From contig CAZUEO010000002.1 of assembly GCA_964619675.1 (NCBI GenBank), positions 62,001 to 126,000 of the forward strand: a DNA stretch of 64,000 nucleotides, read 5' to 3'. The DNA is from JAPLMW01 sp964619675. Its GTDB lineage: Bacteria; Planctomycetota; Phycisphaerae; Sedimentisphaerales; UBA12454. The notes below the pieces were generated by a model, which had not been told where the DNA came from, did no database searches, and saw only the letters and a program-made list of their open reading frames with translations. Position numbers and translations under genes: made by a program. Position 1 is the stretch's first letter; every line of letters starts with the position of its first letter. This document shows positions 24,589 through 33,331 of this stretch, one piece after another.

Positions 24589-25409
24589 AACGAAACGAAA
24601 GGATAAAATGCCGTTTTGAGTTGCGGGGGTTTACCCTTGCCGAGGCTTTGGCTGCTCTTGCAATAGCGGCGATGATTATGGCTACTGCTATAGGCATCTA
24701 CACGGGAATAAAGCGAGCTGAAGCCGCAATAAATAAACGGCTTGAAGGCGGATTTCTGGCTATGGAGGTGATCCAGAGAATCACGGAGGACATCGACAGG
24801 CTTGCGCTGCCGAGCTATGATGTAACAGTGGCCATAAAAAACAAAATCGAGCCGGGCGGATACAAAAGCGCTCAGATGATTATCGAAAGCAAGATTTATG
24901 ACAAGGACAATAAACTGCAGGTCTTCGAAAAAATTGTCTGGCAGAGCCACCCGGACCCGGATACAAACAGTCTCATAATCTACCGCGCTCACAGCGGATA
25001 TACGCTCGAAGATAAAATGCTCGACGAGCCCAGGGAGCCGTACGAAAAGGGATTGTTTATCCCGATATGCAGCGGCGTAACGCTTTTTTCAATCGAGGCG
25101 ATTACCGGCGGCAGCACGGCAAATCCTGCGTGGGAAAGCCCCAGCCTCCCGCCTGCTGTCAGGGTTTCAATATCTTTCACCGCACCACAGGAGGATTTAA
25201 TGGGCAATCTGGAAGTGCCCGCAGAAGCGATAAAAACAAGAACCGTTATCGTCGACCGTTTCAGGCAGCTGGCCTATCAGTTCATATACAGGGAATTTGC
25301 AATCGATGCCAATCTTATCGGCGACATGAATGACATGAACAGTCCGGTGGAACCAAACGAGTTTGATATGTTAAAAGGACTAATGGAAGATGAGCTGCCG
25401 GAAGAATAA
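24585..25409 (+). CDS. Minor pseudopilin, GspJ-like
   Basis: A 274-residue pseudopilin whose ATG overlaps the gspI stop (ATGA). A basic leader ends at RG/FTLAEALAALAIAAMIMATAIGIYTGI, the type IV prepilin motif. The region after the helix (GGFLAMEVIQRITEDIDRLALPSYD) and the beta-rich C-terminal domain fit GspJ, which forms the pseudopilus tip together with GspI and GspK. Order in the operon agrees. Confidence 0.85.
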   Translation: MKRNERIKCRFELRGFTLAEALAALAIAAMIMATAIGIYTGIKRAEAAINKRLEGGFLAMEVIQRITEDIDRLALPSYDVTVAIKNKIEPGGYKSAQMIIESKIYDKDNKLQVFEKIVWQSHPDPDTNSLIIYRAHSGYTLEDKMLDEPREPYEKGLFIPICSGVTLFSIEAITGGSTANPAWESPSLPPAVRVSISFTAPQEDLMGNLEVPAEAIKTRTVIVDRFRQLAYQFIYREFAIDANLIGDMNDMNSPVEPNEFDMLKGLMEDELPEE

Positions 25410-25410
25410 A

Positions 25411-26760
25411 ATGTGTTTTCATAAACATCGCTGCGGTGTTGCACTGATACTTGTGATGGTTGTGCTTGTCGTACTTACTGCCATCGTGTACAGAATAAGT
25501 TCTTCCGTCAGCCGGTGGAAGCACAGGCAGCAGTATATGATTGATTATCAGACTGCAAGATACGCCTGCGAGTCAGGTTTAAAATATGCACTGGTCATGG
25601 TAGGCGGTCTTGAGCCTAATTACGTCTCAAGACCAAATGAACCGGACTTTTCAGACCTTTTCAATATGAGTGATGAGGACTACAAACAGATGATGCAGGA
25701 CTGGGCGCGGCAGCTTGAAATGGAGATTGACGCAAATAACCTCAGCAAAAGCGATTTTACTGCGAACTTTATGGATTTCCGCCTGCTGTTTGAGACCAAT
25801 GACACCAACGGTTCAAGCGGAACGGATTCCAACTCGATGTTCCGGCCGAGTGATATTAATGCGCCGGTTCTGCAGGAGTTGCAAAAACTTGTTGTGTCCG
25901 GTCCTTATGGGCCGCCCTGGCCGTATGTAACAGAGCCGGTTGAGATAGAGTTTGGTGATGCACGTCTAATGATAGAAATTATCGACGAGAATGCTAAGCT
26001 GCCCCTGTGCTGGGGTATTTCCTCAGACAAGGATGTAAAACGGGAAACAAAAGCTGCGGTTGTTACATTCTGCGAATGGATGCAGATGGAGCCGAATGAA
26101 ATTGAACCACTGCTGACGCAATTAGAGGCTGTAAAAGACATAAAGCCGTTCAGCGTAAGTCTAAAACCGGTCGTTACCGCCACGACACAGCAGGTAAAGG
26201 CAGAGGATGATACAAAAGCCGCAACGTCACGGAGCAGGAGATTGTCCCGCAGGGCCAGGAGGCGCAGGGCCAGGCGGGCAAGAAGAAGAACCGTGCGGAA
26301 AACAAGACCTGATGTCGGGCACGCAAGAGATTTTGCAAAGCTGATGCACAGCCCTATGATTGACCTTGAAGAGCTCGCAAAACCGGTTAATGAGGATGAA
26401 AACCGCCTGGAGTCGGCCCTTAAATATATCAGTCTGTGGGGCACAGGACAGGTAAATATAAATACCGCGCCGAGACAGGTACTTGAGGCCGCATTTACCT
26501 TTGGCGGCGATGCGCCCGAAATCGCAGAGCAGATAATAGAACTGAGAAGAACCGAACCTTTTAAAGATATCGATGACCTTAAAAGAAAACTTTTTAGTTA
26601 TACCGACTCAATTGAAAAAGCAAAGCCTTATATAACTACCCAGAGCAATTATTTTACGATTCATGTAAGAGCAACGAGCGGCGTAGCGAAAATATGTGCA
26701 ACAGCAGGCCTAAAAAAAGAAAAGGGAAGTTTTCAGAAAATAGGTATAATTATCGAATAG
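25411..26760 (+). CDS. gspK: Minor pseudopilin, GspK-like
   Basis: A 449-residue protein from ATG 25411, preceded by GGAAG at a good distance; an in-frame ATG 21 bases upstream overlaps gspJ. The leader CFHKHRCG is followed by VALILVMVVLVVLTAIVYRISS, a prepilin-like helix lacking Glu5, as is normal for GspK. The C-terminal half contains the GspK helix-hairpin-helix-like signature (INTAPRQVLEAAF and IIELRRTEPFKDIDDLKRKL). An unusual insertion of about 30 residues near 274-300 is almost all Arg/Ala/Ser (SRRARRRRARRARRRTVRK). GspK caps the pseudopilus tip. Confidence 0.9.
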   Translation: MCFHKHRCGVALILVMVVLVVLTAIVYRISSSVSRWKHRQQYMIDYQTARYACESGLKYALVMVGGLEPNYVSRPNEPDFSDLFNMSDEDYKQMMQDWARQLEMEIDANNLSKSDFTANFMDFRLLFETNDTNGSSGTDSNSMFRPSDINAPVLQELQKLVVSGPYGPPWPYVTEPVEIEFGDARLMIEIIDENAKLPLCWGISSDKDVKRETKAAVVTFCEWMQMEPNEIEPLLTQLEAVKDIKPFSVSLKPVVTATTQQVKAEDDTKAATSRSRRLSRRARRRRARRARRRTVRKTRPDVGHARDFAKLMHSPMIDLEELAKPVNEDENRLESALKYISLWGTGQVNINTAPRQVLEAAFTFGGDAPEIAEQIIELRRTEPFKDIDDLKRKLFSYTDSIEKAKPYITTQSNYFTIHVRATSGVAKICATAGLKKEKGSFQKIGIIIE

Positions 26761-26792
26761 CCGATAGTGCTTACTTATGGGAGTGATAGCGT

Positions 26793-28244
26793 TTGGAACA
26801 GAACAGATGTTTGGGAATTTATGTTGAGCCTGACAGGGCCACGGTTGTCCTTGCGGCAAGAGCGGGCGGCAAAATTGAGGTCATAGAGCAGTTTTGTGTT
26901 GCCGCTGAGCCGCAGGAGCAGCAACAGGCCTTTAGCTTTGCTCAGACCGCAAAGGCTATTGCCGCCGCCTGTCAGGAAAAACAGCTTGTCTTTACGGATG
27001 TTGCCGTTGCGGCTGACTGCAGATTGTACAGACAGCAGACTCTGCATTCCGAATTCACCGAGTCAAAACAGATTGCTCAGACAATCAAATTCGACGCTGA
27101 AGAGGCGCTGGCGGTAAATGCCGCTGAAACTGCTGTTGCGTTCGAGATAATGGCCGGCGGCCTTTCAGGTTCGCAGGTATCAGTTTTTGCCGTCTCTGCA
27201 GGCGTAATGTCTGAAATAATACTCTCGCTACAGAACAACAAGCTCGACCCTGCTGTCGTTGAGCCGGACTCCATCTGTTTGAGAAGAATCATACAGCAGA
27301 TACCCCAGCAGGACTCCGATGCAAAGCCGATATGGATGGCGCTTTCACAAAAGAAATGTTTCATAGTTTCTCCTGCCTCGCAGTACGGCAATGCGCCTGT
27401 CAGAGCGTTCCTTACAGGTGCAGGCCGAAACAGAAATGCCGTGCTTGCAAGAGAAATCATTCTCACGATGACATCGACCGCAGCCGCACAGCAGGTTGGG
27501 AAAATCAGGATATTCGATTCACGGGCAAATACCGACTTTGACGACCTCGGCCGGCAAACGGCCCTGGCTGCAGAAGCGTTTGACCCTGCCGAAATAATTC
27601 TTATGAAGCCTGCCGAACAAGACGAGTGTGATAGTTTGGATATAATTATTGCCGCGGGCGCCGCGGCAGGGGTGCTTGTCAAAGGTGAAAGAGTTGATTT
27701 CAGGCCGCTGTTTCTCCCTTATCAGGGCAAAAAGGCAATTCTCGAAAAAACCGTTAAAATACTCAGCGCCAGCCTGACGATACTTTTTGTCATATTAGGG
27801 ATATTTTTTCATCTGCAGTATTACAGGACAAACAGTGACAGGAGCCGGCTGGAGAAAAAGTTCAAAGCTGAGTACGCTATTGCAATGCCGGGAGCGAAAT
27901 TTACGAAAAGCTCACAAGCGGTCAGAAAACTCAAGAGCGAAATAAACAGGATAAAAGACGTTAAAAGCGGCCTGCTCAGCGCTGCAGGGGAAGATTCCGT
28001 AGAAGCGAAACTTACTTTTCTGTTTGAAGCTCTTAACAATGTGCCGAAGGGAATCAATATTGAAATTGAAAAAATTGCCATTACGACAAAGACTATGAAT
28101 ATCACGGGCAGCACGAGCAGCAGAGGATATCTGCCGCTTTTTGCAGCCATTGATAAACATCCGAAACTTGCAAGAAGTTCGTCGAGTTATCAGTCAAAAG
28201 ACAACAGAGACTATTTCTCACTTACTATCGAGTTAAAACAGTAG
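26793..28244 (+). CDS. GspL/PilM-like secretion assembly protein
   Basis: A 483-residue protein starting at TTG 26793 with GGGAG about ten bases upstream. The N-terminal 310 residues have an actin-like/PilM fold pattern (LGIYVEPDRATVVLAAR, then QTIKFDAEEALAV and VEPDSICLRRI). One membrane segment (ILSASLTILFVILGIFFHLQYY) near residue 325 is followed by a periplasmic ferredoxin-like region. This is the arrangement of GspL, which links the ATPase to the inner-membrane platform. It follows gspK and precedes a GspM-sized gene. Confidence 0.75.
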   Translation: MEQNRCLGIYVEPDRATVVLAARAGGKIEVIEQFCVAAEPQEQQQAFSFAQTAKAIAAACQEKQLVFTDVAVAADCRLYRQQTLHSEFTESKQIAQTIKFDAEEALAVNAAETAVAFEIMAGGLSGSQVSVFAVSAGVMSEIILSLQNNKLDPAVVEPDSICLRRIIQQIPQQDSDAKPIWMALSQKKCFIVSPASQYGNAPVRAFLTGAGRNRNAVLAREIILTMTSTAAAQQVGKIRIFDSRANTDFDDLGRQTALAAEAFDPAEIILMKPAEQDECDSLDIIIAAGAAAGVLVKGERVDFRPLFLPYQGKKAILEKTVKILSASLTILFVILGIFFHLQYYRTNSDRSRLEKKFKAEYAIAMPGAKFTKSSQAVRKLKSEINRIKDVKSGLLSAAGEDSVEAKLTFLFEALNNVPKGINIEIEKIAITTKTMNITGSTSSRGYLPLFAAIDKHPKLARSSSSYQSKDNRDYFSLTIELKQ

Positions 28245-28254
28245 GGAAAAGCAG

Positions 28255-28761
28255 GTGAAAGATATTTATAAAAAACCTATTTTTTATTATGTGCTTGTGC
28301 CGATAGTAATCTGTTTGTGGCCTGTGTGGCTTTTGGGCCTGGGTATCCCGGCGTCCGGAAATAACCTGCAAAAGGAAATCAAGGATTACAACGAGGCTGA
28401 AAAGCTTATCGGTGAAATACTTGGCGAGCTTGACCCGCAGAGGCTTGATTACGCCAGGACAAAAAAGGGCGGCAACGCGTTCGATTATACGACTGCAATC
28501 GACCAGGTAACAAGATTCTGCAGAATTGCCCCGACCAATTATAAGCTCAGTTCCGGCGCTATGAGAAAGATGAAAGGCGGCCAGAAAAGCCAGGATGCTG
28601 CCGTAACAGTCGCCCAGATAGACATTGAAAGGCTTGCGAAGTTTATGTCTGTAATGCATATGCGATGGGTAAATCTGCAGTGCACAAACCTGACACTTGT
28701 AAAAATCAAGGGCGAAAAAGACACGTGGAAAGCCGATGTCAGGTTCATATATTATCAATGA
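28255..28761 (+). CDS. GspM-like inner-membrane protein
   Basis: A 168-residue protein from GTG 28255, ten bases after gspL. One N-terminal membrane segment (FYYVLVPIVICLWPVWLLGLG) is followed by a helix (LQKEIKDYNEAEKLIGEIL) and a small alpha/beta domain, as in GspM/PilO, the partner of GspL. Sequence similarity is weak and the assignment rests on size, topology and position as the last gene of the operon. Confidence 0.65.
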   Translation: MKDIYKKPIFYYVLVPIVICLWPVWLLGLGIPASGNNLQKEIKDYNEAEKLIGEILGELDPQRLDYARTKKGGNAFDYTTAIDQVTRFCRIAPTNYKLSSGAMRKMKGGQKSQDAAVTVAQIDIERLAKFMSVMHMRWVNLQCTNLTLVKIKGEKDTWKADVRFIYYQ

Positions 28762-28789
28762 AAAATTAAAAAATAAAAATGTAAAATTA
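28762..28789. repeat. Heptamer array (AAAATTA type)
   Basis: Four units directly after the GspM-like stop codon: AAAATTA, AAAAATA, AAAATGT, AAAATTA. Confidence 0.7.
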
Positions 28790-28794
28790 TGGAG

Positions 28795-28820
28795 CCGCCT
28801 GTCGGCGGAATTTTCTTTAA
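28795..28820 (+). terminator. Possible terminator of the secretion operon
   Basis: CCGCC (28795-28799), TGTC, GGCGG (28804-28808) and a T-rich tail ATTTTCTTTAA. The stem is only five base pairs, so this is tentative. Confidence 0.4.
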
Positions 28821-28823
28821 TAT

Positions 28824-28852
28824 TTGACTTTTTCACTGCTTTTACTTAGCAT
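28824..28852 (+). promoter_or_regulatory. Sigma-70-like promoter for gpmI
   Basis: TTGACT (28824-28829), 17 bases, TAGCAT (28847-28852), 44 bases before the gpmI start codon. The -35 is good and the -10 matches four of six. Confidence 0.4.
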
Positions 28853-28895
28853 ATCACTTATATAAATCCAAAGATTAAAATACGATAGAGGTATT

Positions 28896-30467
28896 ATGGC
28901 TAAAGGACAGACAGAGCTTAAACGACGGCCGTTTATGTTAATTATTCGCGACGGCTGGGGATACAACCCTAATCCTGCTGAAGATGCGTATAATGCGATA
29001 AAACAGGCAAATACGCCCGTCGATGATATGCTGATGAGTGGGTATCCGAATTGTCTCATTCATACGAGCGGCCAGGACGTCGGCCTGCCGGCCGGCACTA
29101 TGGGAAACAGCGAAGTGGGACATCAGAACCTCGGGGCGGGAAGAATTGTCGACCAGGAATCCGTCCGAATCACCAAGGCCATTCGCGACGGTTCTTTCTT
29201 TAAGAACGAGCAGCTCGGAAAATTGATAGATTTTATCAGGGAACATAACGGTAAGCTGCATTTGCTGGGCCTGTGCAGCAATATCGGGGTGCACTCACTT
29301 CTGGAACATCTCTATGGTCTGCTTGAGCTTGCGAAAAGAAATAACCTTACCAAAATTTATCTGCATGCCTTTACCGATGGCAGGGATTCTCCGCCTGACA
29401 GCGGCAAGGGATATCTGCAGCAGATAGAAGATAAAATGTCTCAAATCGGCACAGGCCGTATCGCCGCCGTTATGGGGCGGTTTTATGCAATGGACAGAGA
29501 CAGCCGATGGGAAAGGGTGCAAAGAGCCTATGATTGTATGACGCTGGGCAAGGGCAACAAGGCAAAAAGCGCACAACAAGCCGTCGAGCAAAGCTATGAA
29601 AAAAAGGTAACAGATGAATTTATTGAGCCGGTCTGTATTGTTGACGAAGATGGCCTGCCGCTCGCAAAAATAGAGGACGGCGACGGAGTAGTATTTTTTA
29701 ATTTCCGCGGCGACAGACCCCGTGAAATCACACGTGCCTTCGTGGATGATGCCTTTACAGGGTTTGTAAGAACCGCAAGACCAAAGATTTATTATCTCTG
29801 TATGACCGAGTACGATGCGACTATTCCTGCTCCTGTTGTTTTTGCGAAGCCGCCTAAGATGAAAAATATAGCGGCAGCGTATTTTAGCTCGCTGGGGTTA
29901 AAGCAATTCCGATGTGCCGAGACTGAAAAATACGCGCACGTTACGTTTTTCTTTAATGATTATACTGAAAAACCTTTCAGCGGTGAAGACAGGCAGATTG
30001 TGCCGTCGCCTAAAGTCAGGACTTATGACTTAAAGCCTGAAATGAGCGCTTATGAGGTCTGCGATGTCGTGCTGCAAAGGCTCGATACAGGGAAATACGA
30101 CGTTGTCGTCGTGAATTTCGCAAACCCCGATATGGTTGGGCATACGGGAATTCTCGAAGCGGCGGTAAAAGCTGCCGAAACGGTTGACGCCTGTGTCGGT
30201 AAAATTCTTGACAAGGTAAAACAGCTTGGCGGGGCGGCGATTATCACGGCAGACCACGGCAACTTCGAGAAAATGCAGGACGGAAACGGCGGCCCGCATA
30301 CCGCTCATACAATCGGCGATGTGCCTTTGATTATATTTGATGAGCTTAATAAGAACAAAAAGCTCCGCAGCGGCGGCAGGCTTGCAGATGTACAGCCGAC
30401 ACTGCTGGAGATGATGGAACTGTCGCAGCCTGCGGAAATGACAGGGAAAAGTTTGTTCGTACATTAA
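28896..30467 (+). CDS. gpmI: 2,3-bisphosphoglycerate-independent phosphoglycerate mutase
   Basis: A 523-residue glycolytic enzyme that interconverts 3- and 2-phosphoglycerate with two manganese ions and a phosphoserine intermediate. LIIRDGWGYN near residue 14 provides metal ligands, MGNSEVGHQNLGAGRIV near 69 contains the catalytic Ser, TDGRDSPPDSG lies near 160, and NFANPDMVGHTG and ITADHGNFEKM near 410-455 carry further metal ligands. Length and motif order are standard for the alkaline-phosphatase-superfamily form. Confidence 0.97.
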   Translation: MAKGQTELKRRPFMLIIRDGWGYNPNPAEDAYNAIKQANTPVDDMLMSGYPNCLIHTSGQDVGLPAGTMGNSEVGHQNLGAGRIVDQESVRITKAIRDGSFFKNEQLGKLIDFIREHNGKLHLLGLCSNIGVHSLLEHLYGLLELAKRNNLTKIYLHAFTDGRDSPPDSGKGYLQQIEDKMSQIGTGRIAAVMGRFYAMDRDSRWERVQRAYDCMTLGKGNKAKSAQQAVEQSYEKKVTDEFIEPVCIVDEDGLPLAKIEDGDGVVFFNFRGDRPREITRAFVDDAFTGFVRTARPKIYYLCMTEYDATIPAPVVFAKPPKMKNIAAAYFSSLGLKQFRCAETEKYAHVTFFFNDYTEKPFSGEDRQIVPSPKVRTYDLKPEMSAYEVCDVVLQRLDTGKYDVVVVNFANPDMVGHTGILEAAVKAAETVDACVGKILDKVKQLGGAAIITADHGNFEKMQDGNGGPHTAHTIGDVPLIIFDELNKNKKLRSGGRLADVQPTLLEMMELSQPAEMTGKSLFVH

Positions 30468-30493
30468 AATATTTCAAATTTCCTGCCGGTGTT

Positions 30494-32293
30494 ATGATGG
30501 GTCAGATAAAGGTACTTGACCAAAATATGGTAAATACGATTGCCGCAGGCGAGGTAATCGAAAGACCTGCCAGCGTGGTCAAGGAGCTTATCGAAAATAG
30601 CATCGATGCCGGCGCAACCGAAGTAAACATTTATATTGAAGATGGCGGAAAAGGGCTTATCCGCGTCGTCGATAACGGCTGCGGAATGGATAGCGGCGAC
30701 CTTGCTCTTGCATTTGAGCCACACGCGACAAGTAAACTGAAAACAAGCGCCGATTTGCTCAATATCTCCACTATGGGCTTTCGCGGCGAAGCCCTTGCAA
30801 GTATCGCCGTTGTGGCAAAGGTTTCCGTTGTCAGCAGACCTGCCGATACAATGGCAGCGAACAGGATTGAAATCGATTGCGGCAGTAAAGACGAAGTCCG
30901 GCCGTGCAGCAGCGATGCAGGAACAACAATCGAAGTGCGAAATATCTTTTACAAGATGCCTGCAAGGAAAAAATTTCTTCGAACCGCAAATACCGAAATG
31001 ACTCATATCATCGAGCGGTTTACAAGAATCGCCCTTGCACATACTGATATCAGTATGAATTTGTTTCATAACGATAGGGAGCTTTATCGATTACCAGCCG
31101 GTTTGGGAGTAAGGCAGAGAATCGGAAATTTGTTTTCTGCCGAGTTTGCCGAGACTCTGCTTGAGCTGGCAAGCAGCGAGCGAAATCTCAAGCTCACTGC
31201 GTTGCTTTGCAGGCCTGAAAACGGCAGGGCAAACGCAAAATTCCAGTATTTTTTCCTGAATGGCAGATTTATCCGCGATAAATTTATCTCTGCCGCCGTC
31301 AGGGAAGCGTTCCGCGGGCTAATTGAGCCTGATAAATACCCGGTAGTCTTTCTTTTTCTCCAAATGCCGCCTCAAAACTTTGATGTAAATGTTCATCCGA
31401 CAAAAATAGAGGTCAGATTCGATGATTCGAATCTCGTATATTCGCAGATTCTTGCTCTTGTGCGGGAAAAACTGCTGTCGCTGGACCTGGATGTGCAGGC
31501 TAAACTACCTAAGGGCGGCCAGGTGCCGACACAGGAAGGTCAGGATGCGAAACAGTCGATTGCCGGCGCAATGGCAGAATTTTTCAGCCACAGCAGGCAG
31601 GGGATAGTTCCTCAGAGATATTTTGGTTTTTCGAAAGTCGCACAGAAAAGCGATTCTGCCGCTGTCGAACAGCGAGAACATTTTTATGAGAAAGGCGATT
31701 TACAGGCTGTGCCCTCGCCGCAGTATCTTCAAATTCACGACAGTTACATAATAGCTCAGACTGAAGATGGTTTTTTAATCATCGACCAGCATGCCCTGCA
31801 CGAGAGAATAATATATGAAGACCTGTGTAGACGCCTGACTTGCGACGGCGGTGCGAAGTTAGAATCTCAGAAACTGCTTGTGCCTGAGAGTTTTGAATTG
31901 ACTGACGCAGGGGCGCAGGTGCTGGAAGTAAATAAGGATTTGCTCCAGCGTCTCGGCATTGAGCTTGAATCTTTTGGGCCGGGAGTCTGGGCGGTACAAT
32001 CATTTCCGAGTTTATTGGGCGGCGTAAAAATAGTTGAATTCATTGTAGATATGCTGGATGTGCTGGCCGACAGCGTAGGTAAAATAGATTCCGAAAGACT
32101 TCTGCATAAGATTCTTAATTTGGCGGCGTGCAAAGCGGCTGTCAAGGCAGGACAGAAATTAAGCCCTGCCGAAATAAATAAACTGCTGTCCGATAAAAAT
32201 GCTATTGAGCGGGTGAGCCGATGTCCGCATGGAAGACCAACCGCTATAAAATTCAGCCTTGCAGAACTGGAAAAACAATTCAAAAGAACTTGA
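30494..32293 (+). CDS. mutL: DNA mismatch repair protein MutL
   Basis: A 599-residue MutL with the GHKL ATPase motifs NTIAAGEVIERPASVVKELIENSIDAGA, DNGCGM, and TMGFRGEALASI. A central linker (~residues 335-410) precedes the C-terminal dimerisation domain. That domain contains DQHALHERIIYE near residue 430, matching DQHA(x)2E(x)4E, the endonuclease motif of MutL from organisms without MutH, as well as ACKAAVKAG and CPHGRP. So this MutL is probably a nicking endonuclease. Two adjacent ATGs (30494, 30497) are possible starts. Confidence 0.97.
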   Translation: MMGQIKVLDQNMVNTIAAGEVIERPASVVKELIENSIDAGATEVNIYIEDGGKGLIRVVDNGCGMDSGDLALAFEPHATSKLKTSADLLNISTMGFRGEALASIAVVAKVSVVSRPADTMAANRIEIDCGSKDEVRPCSSDAGTTIEVRNIFYKMPARKKFLRTANTEMTHIIERFTRIALAHTDISMNLFHNDRELYRLPAGLGVRQRIGNLFSAEFAETLLELASSERNLKLTALLCRPENGRANAKFQYFFLNGRFIRDKFISAAVREAFRGLIEPDKYPVVFLFLQMPPQNFDVNVHPTKIEVRFDDSNLVYSQILALVREKLLSLDLDVQAKLPKGGQVPTQEGQDAKQSIAGAMAEFFSHSRQGIVPQRYFGFSKVAQKSDSAAVEQREHFYEKGDLQAVPSPQYLQIHDSYIIAQTEDGFLIIDQHALHERIIYEDLCRRLTCDGGAKLESQKLLVPESFELTDAGAQVLEVNKDLLQRLGIELESFGPGVWAVQSFPSLLGGVKIVEFIVDMLDVLADSVGKIDSERLLHKILNLAACKAAVKAGQKLSPAEINKLLSDKNAIERVSRCPHGRPTAIKFSLAELEKQFKRT

Positions 32294-32428
32294 TAAGCCT
32301 TTGTCGTGCAAAGAGTTATGAATAAAACTAAAATAGCTTGCAAACCGACTGTGCCCTTAATATATTATTTGCTCTTAAAACGCAGAAGCTTTTGGCCGAT
32401 AAATGCCAAAGGCCTTTAAGAGTGGCTT

Positions 32429-32989
32429 ATGATAAAAAAAATCATTAACTGGCGAAAACAGGTAATGAAAAAGAAGGACAACACAAAGAAAAAATCTACG
32501 CAAAGCAAGGGTTCGAAAAAACTGGCTTTGAAGAAAAAACCTGCACCTGTATATACAAAAACAAGCGAATATCTCAACAACCGGGAGGTTGAACATTACA
32601 AACAGCTTTTGCTTAGCAAGATGCAGGAAATCATAGGCGATGTCAATTCCATAGAGGGTGAAGCCCTGAAAAAATCCAGACTTGATGCTACCGGCGACCT
32701 TTCGAGTATGCCGATACATATGGCTGATATCGGCACCGACAATTATGAGCAGGAATTTGCCCTGAACCTGCTCGACAGCGAAAGAAAACTGCTTCGTGAG
32801 ATTGTTGATGCTCTACAGCGAATTGAGGAGGACACTTTCGGTATATGTGAGGTTACCGGCAGAGCAATTCCGAAAGAACGGCTTGAAGCGAGACCCTGGG
32901 CGAGATATTGCATCGAATATGCCAAGCTTGTCGAAAAAGGAATCGTCAGAGAAGGTGAGCCTGTACCCGAAGGCGTTGAGCTGGACTAA
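32429..32989 (+). CDS. TraR/DksA-family protein with degenerate zinc finger
   Basis: A 186-residue protein (174 if it begins at the in-frame ATG 32465). A very Lys-rich N-terminal tail precedes a coiled-coil domain (VEHYKQLLLSKMQEIIGDVNSIEGEAL) and a DksA-like C-terminal region, RIEEDTFGICEVTGRAIPKERLEARPWARYCIEYA. Family members bind RNA polymerase through the secondary channel. The zinc finger is incomplete: each CxxC keeps only its first Cys (CEVT and CIEY). The similar planctomycete proteins I am aware of also vary here, so folding without zinc is possible. Confidence 0.82.
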   Translation: MIKKIINWRKQVMKKKDNTKKKSTQSKGSKKLALKKKPAPVYTKTSEYLNNREVEHYKQLLLSKMQEIIGDVNSIEGEALKKSRLDATGDLSSMPIHMADIGTDNYEQEFALNLLDSERKLLREIVDALQRIEEDTFGICEVTGRAIPKERLEARPWARYCIEYAKLVEKGIVREGEPVPEGVELD

Positions 32990-33015
32990 TTTATTGATAT
33001 ATGTTAATTTACTGT

Positions 33016-33052
33016 GCCCGCTGGATTATTGCAGTGGGCTTTTTTATTTTTT
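33016..33052 (+). terminator. Rho-independent terminator after the DksA-like gene
   Basis: GCCCGCTG (33016-33023) pairs with CAGTGGGC (33032-33039) with one G-T pair, followed by a T-rich tract to 33052. Confidence 0.8.
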
Positions 33053-33065
33053 ATAATAATAAGTT

Positions 33066-33281
33066 ATGAAAAGGTACTGTCCAATATGCGGGAAAAAGGT
33101 AGTAAAACCGACAAAAGATAAGAAAAAAACCACTGAAACCACGAAATTCTTTCCCTTCTGCTCAGAAAGATGCAAACTGGTTGACCTCAATTCATGGTTT
33201 GAAAATGAATATATTATCTCCGGTCCCCTCAAACAGAAGCAAAAAGATGAACCTGATGAGCTGGAAAATGTGTTGAAATAG
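33066..33281 (+). CDS. yacG: YacG-like zinc-binding protein
   Basis: A 71-residue protein with the YacG zinc motif: CPICGKKV at the N-terminus and FPFCSERCKLVDLNSWFENEY in the middle, giving a C-x2-C...C-x3-C site. E. coli YacG inhibits DNA gyrase and binds zinc. A Lys/Thr-rich loop between the two Cys pairs is longer than in E. coli. It lies between the DksA-like gene and a membrane-protein gene on the same strand. Confidence 0.88.
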   Translation: MKRYCPICGKKVVKPTKDKKKTTETTKFFPFCSERCKLVDLNSWFENEYIISGPLKQKQKDEPDELENVLK

Positions 33282-33331
33282 ACACTTAAAAAGAGATAAT
33301 GTTATACTGGCTGTTTTGAAAGGATTATAAA

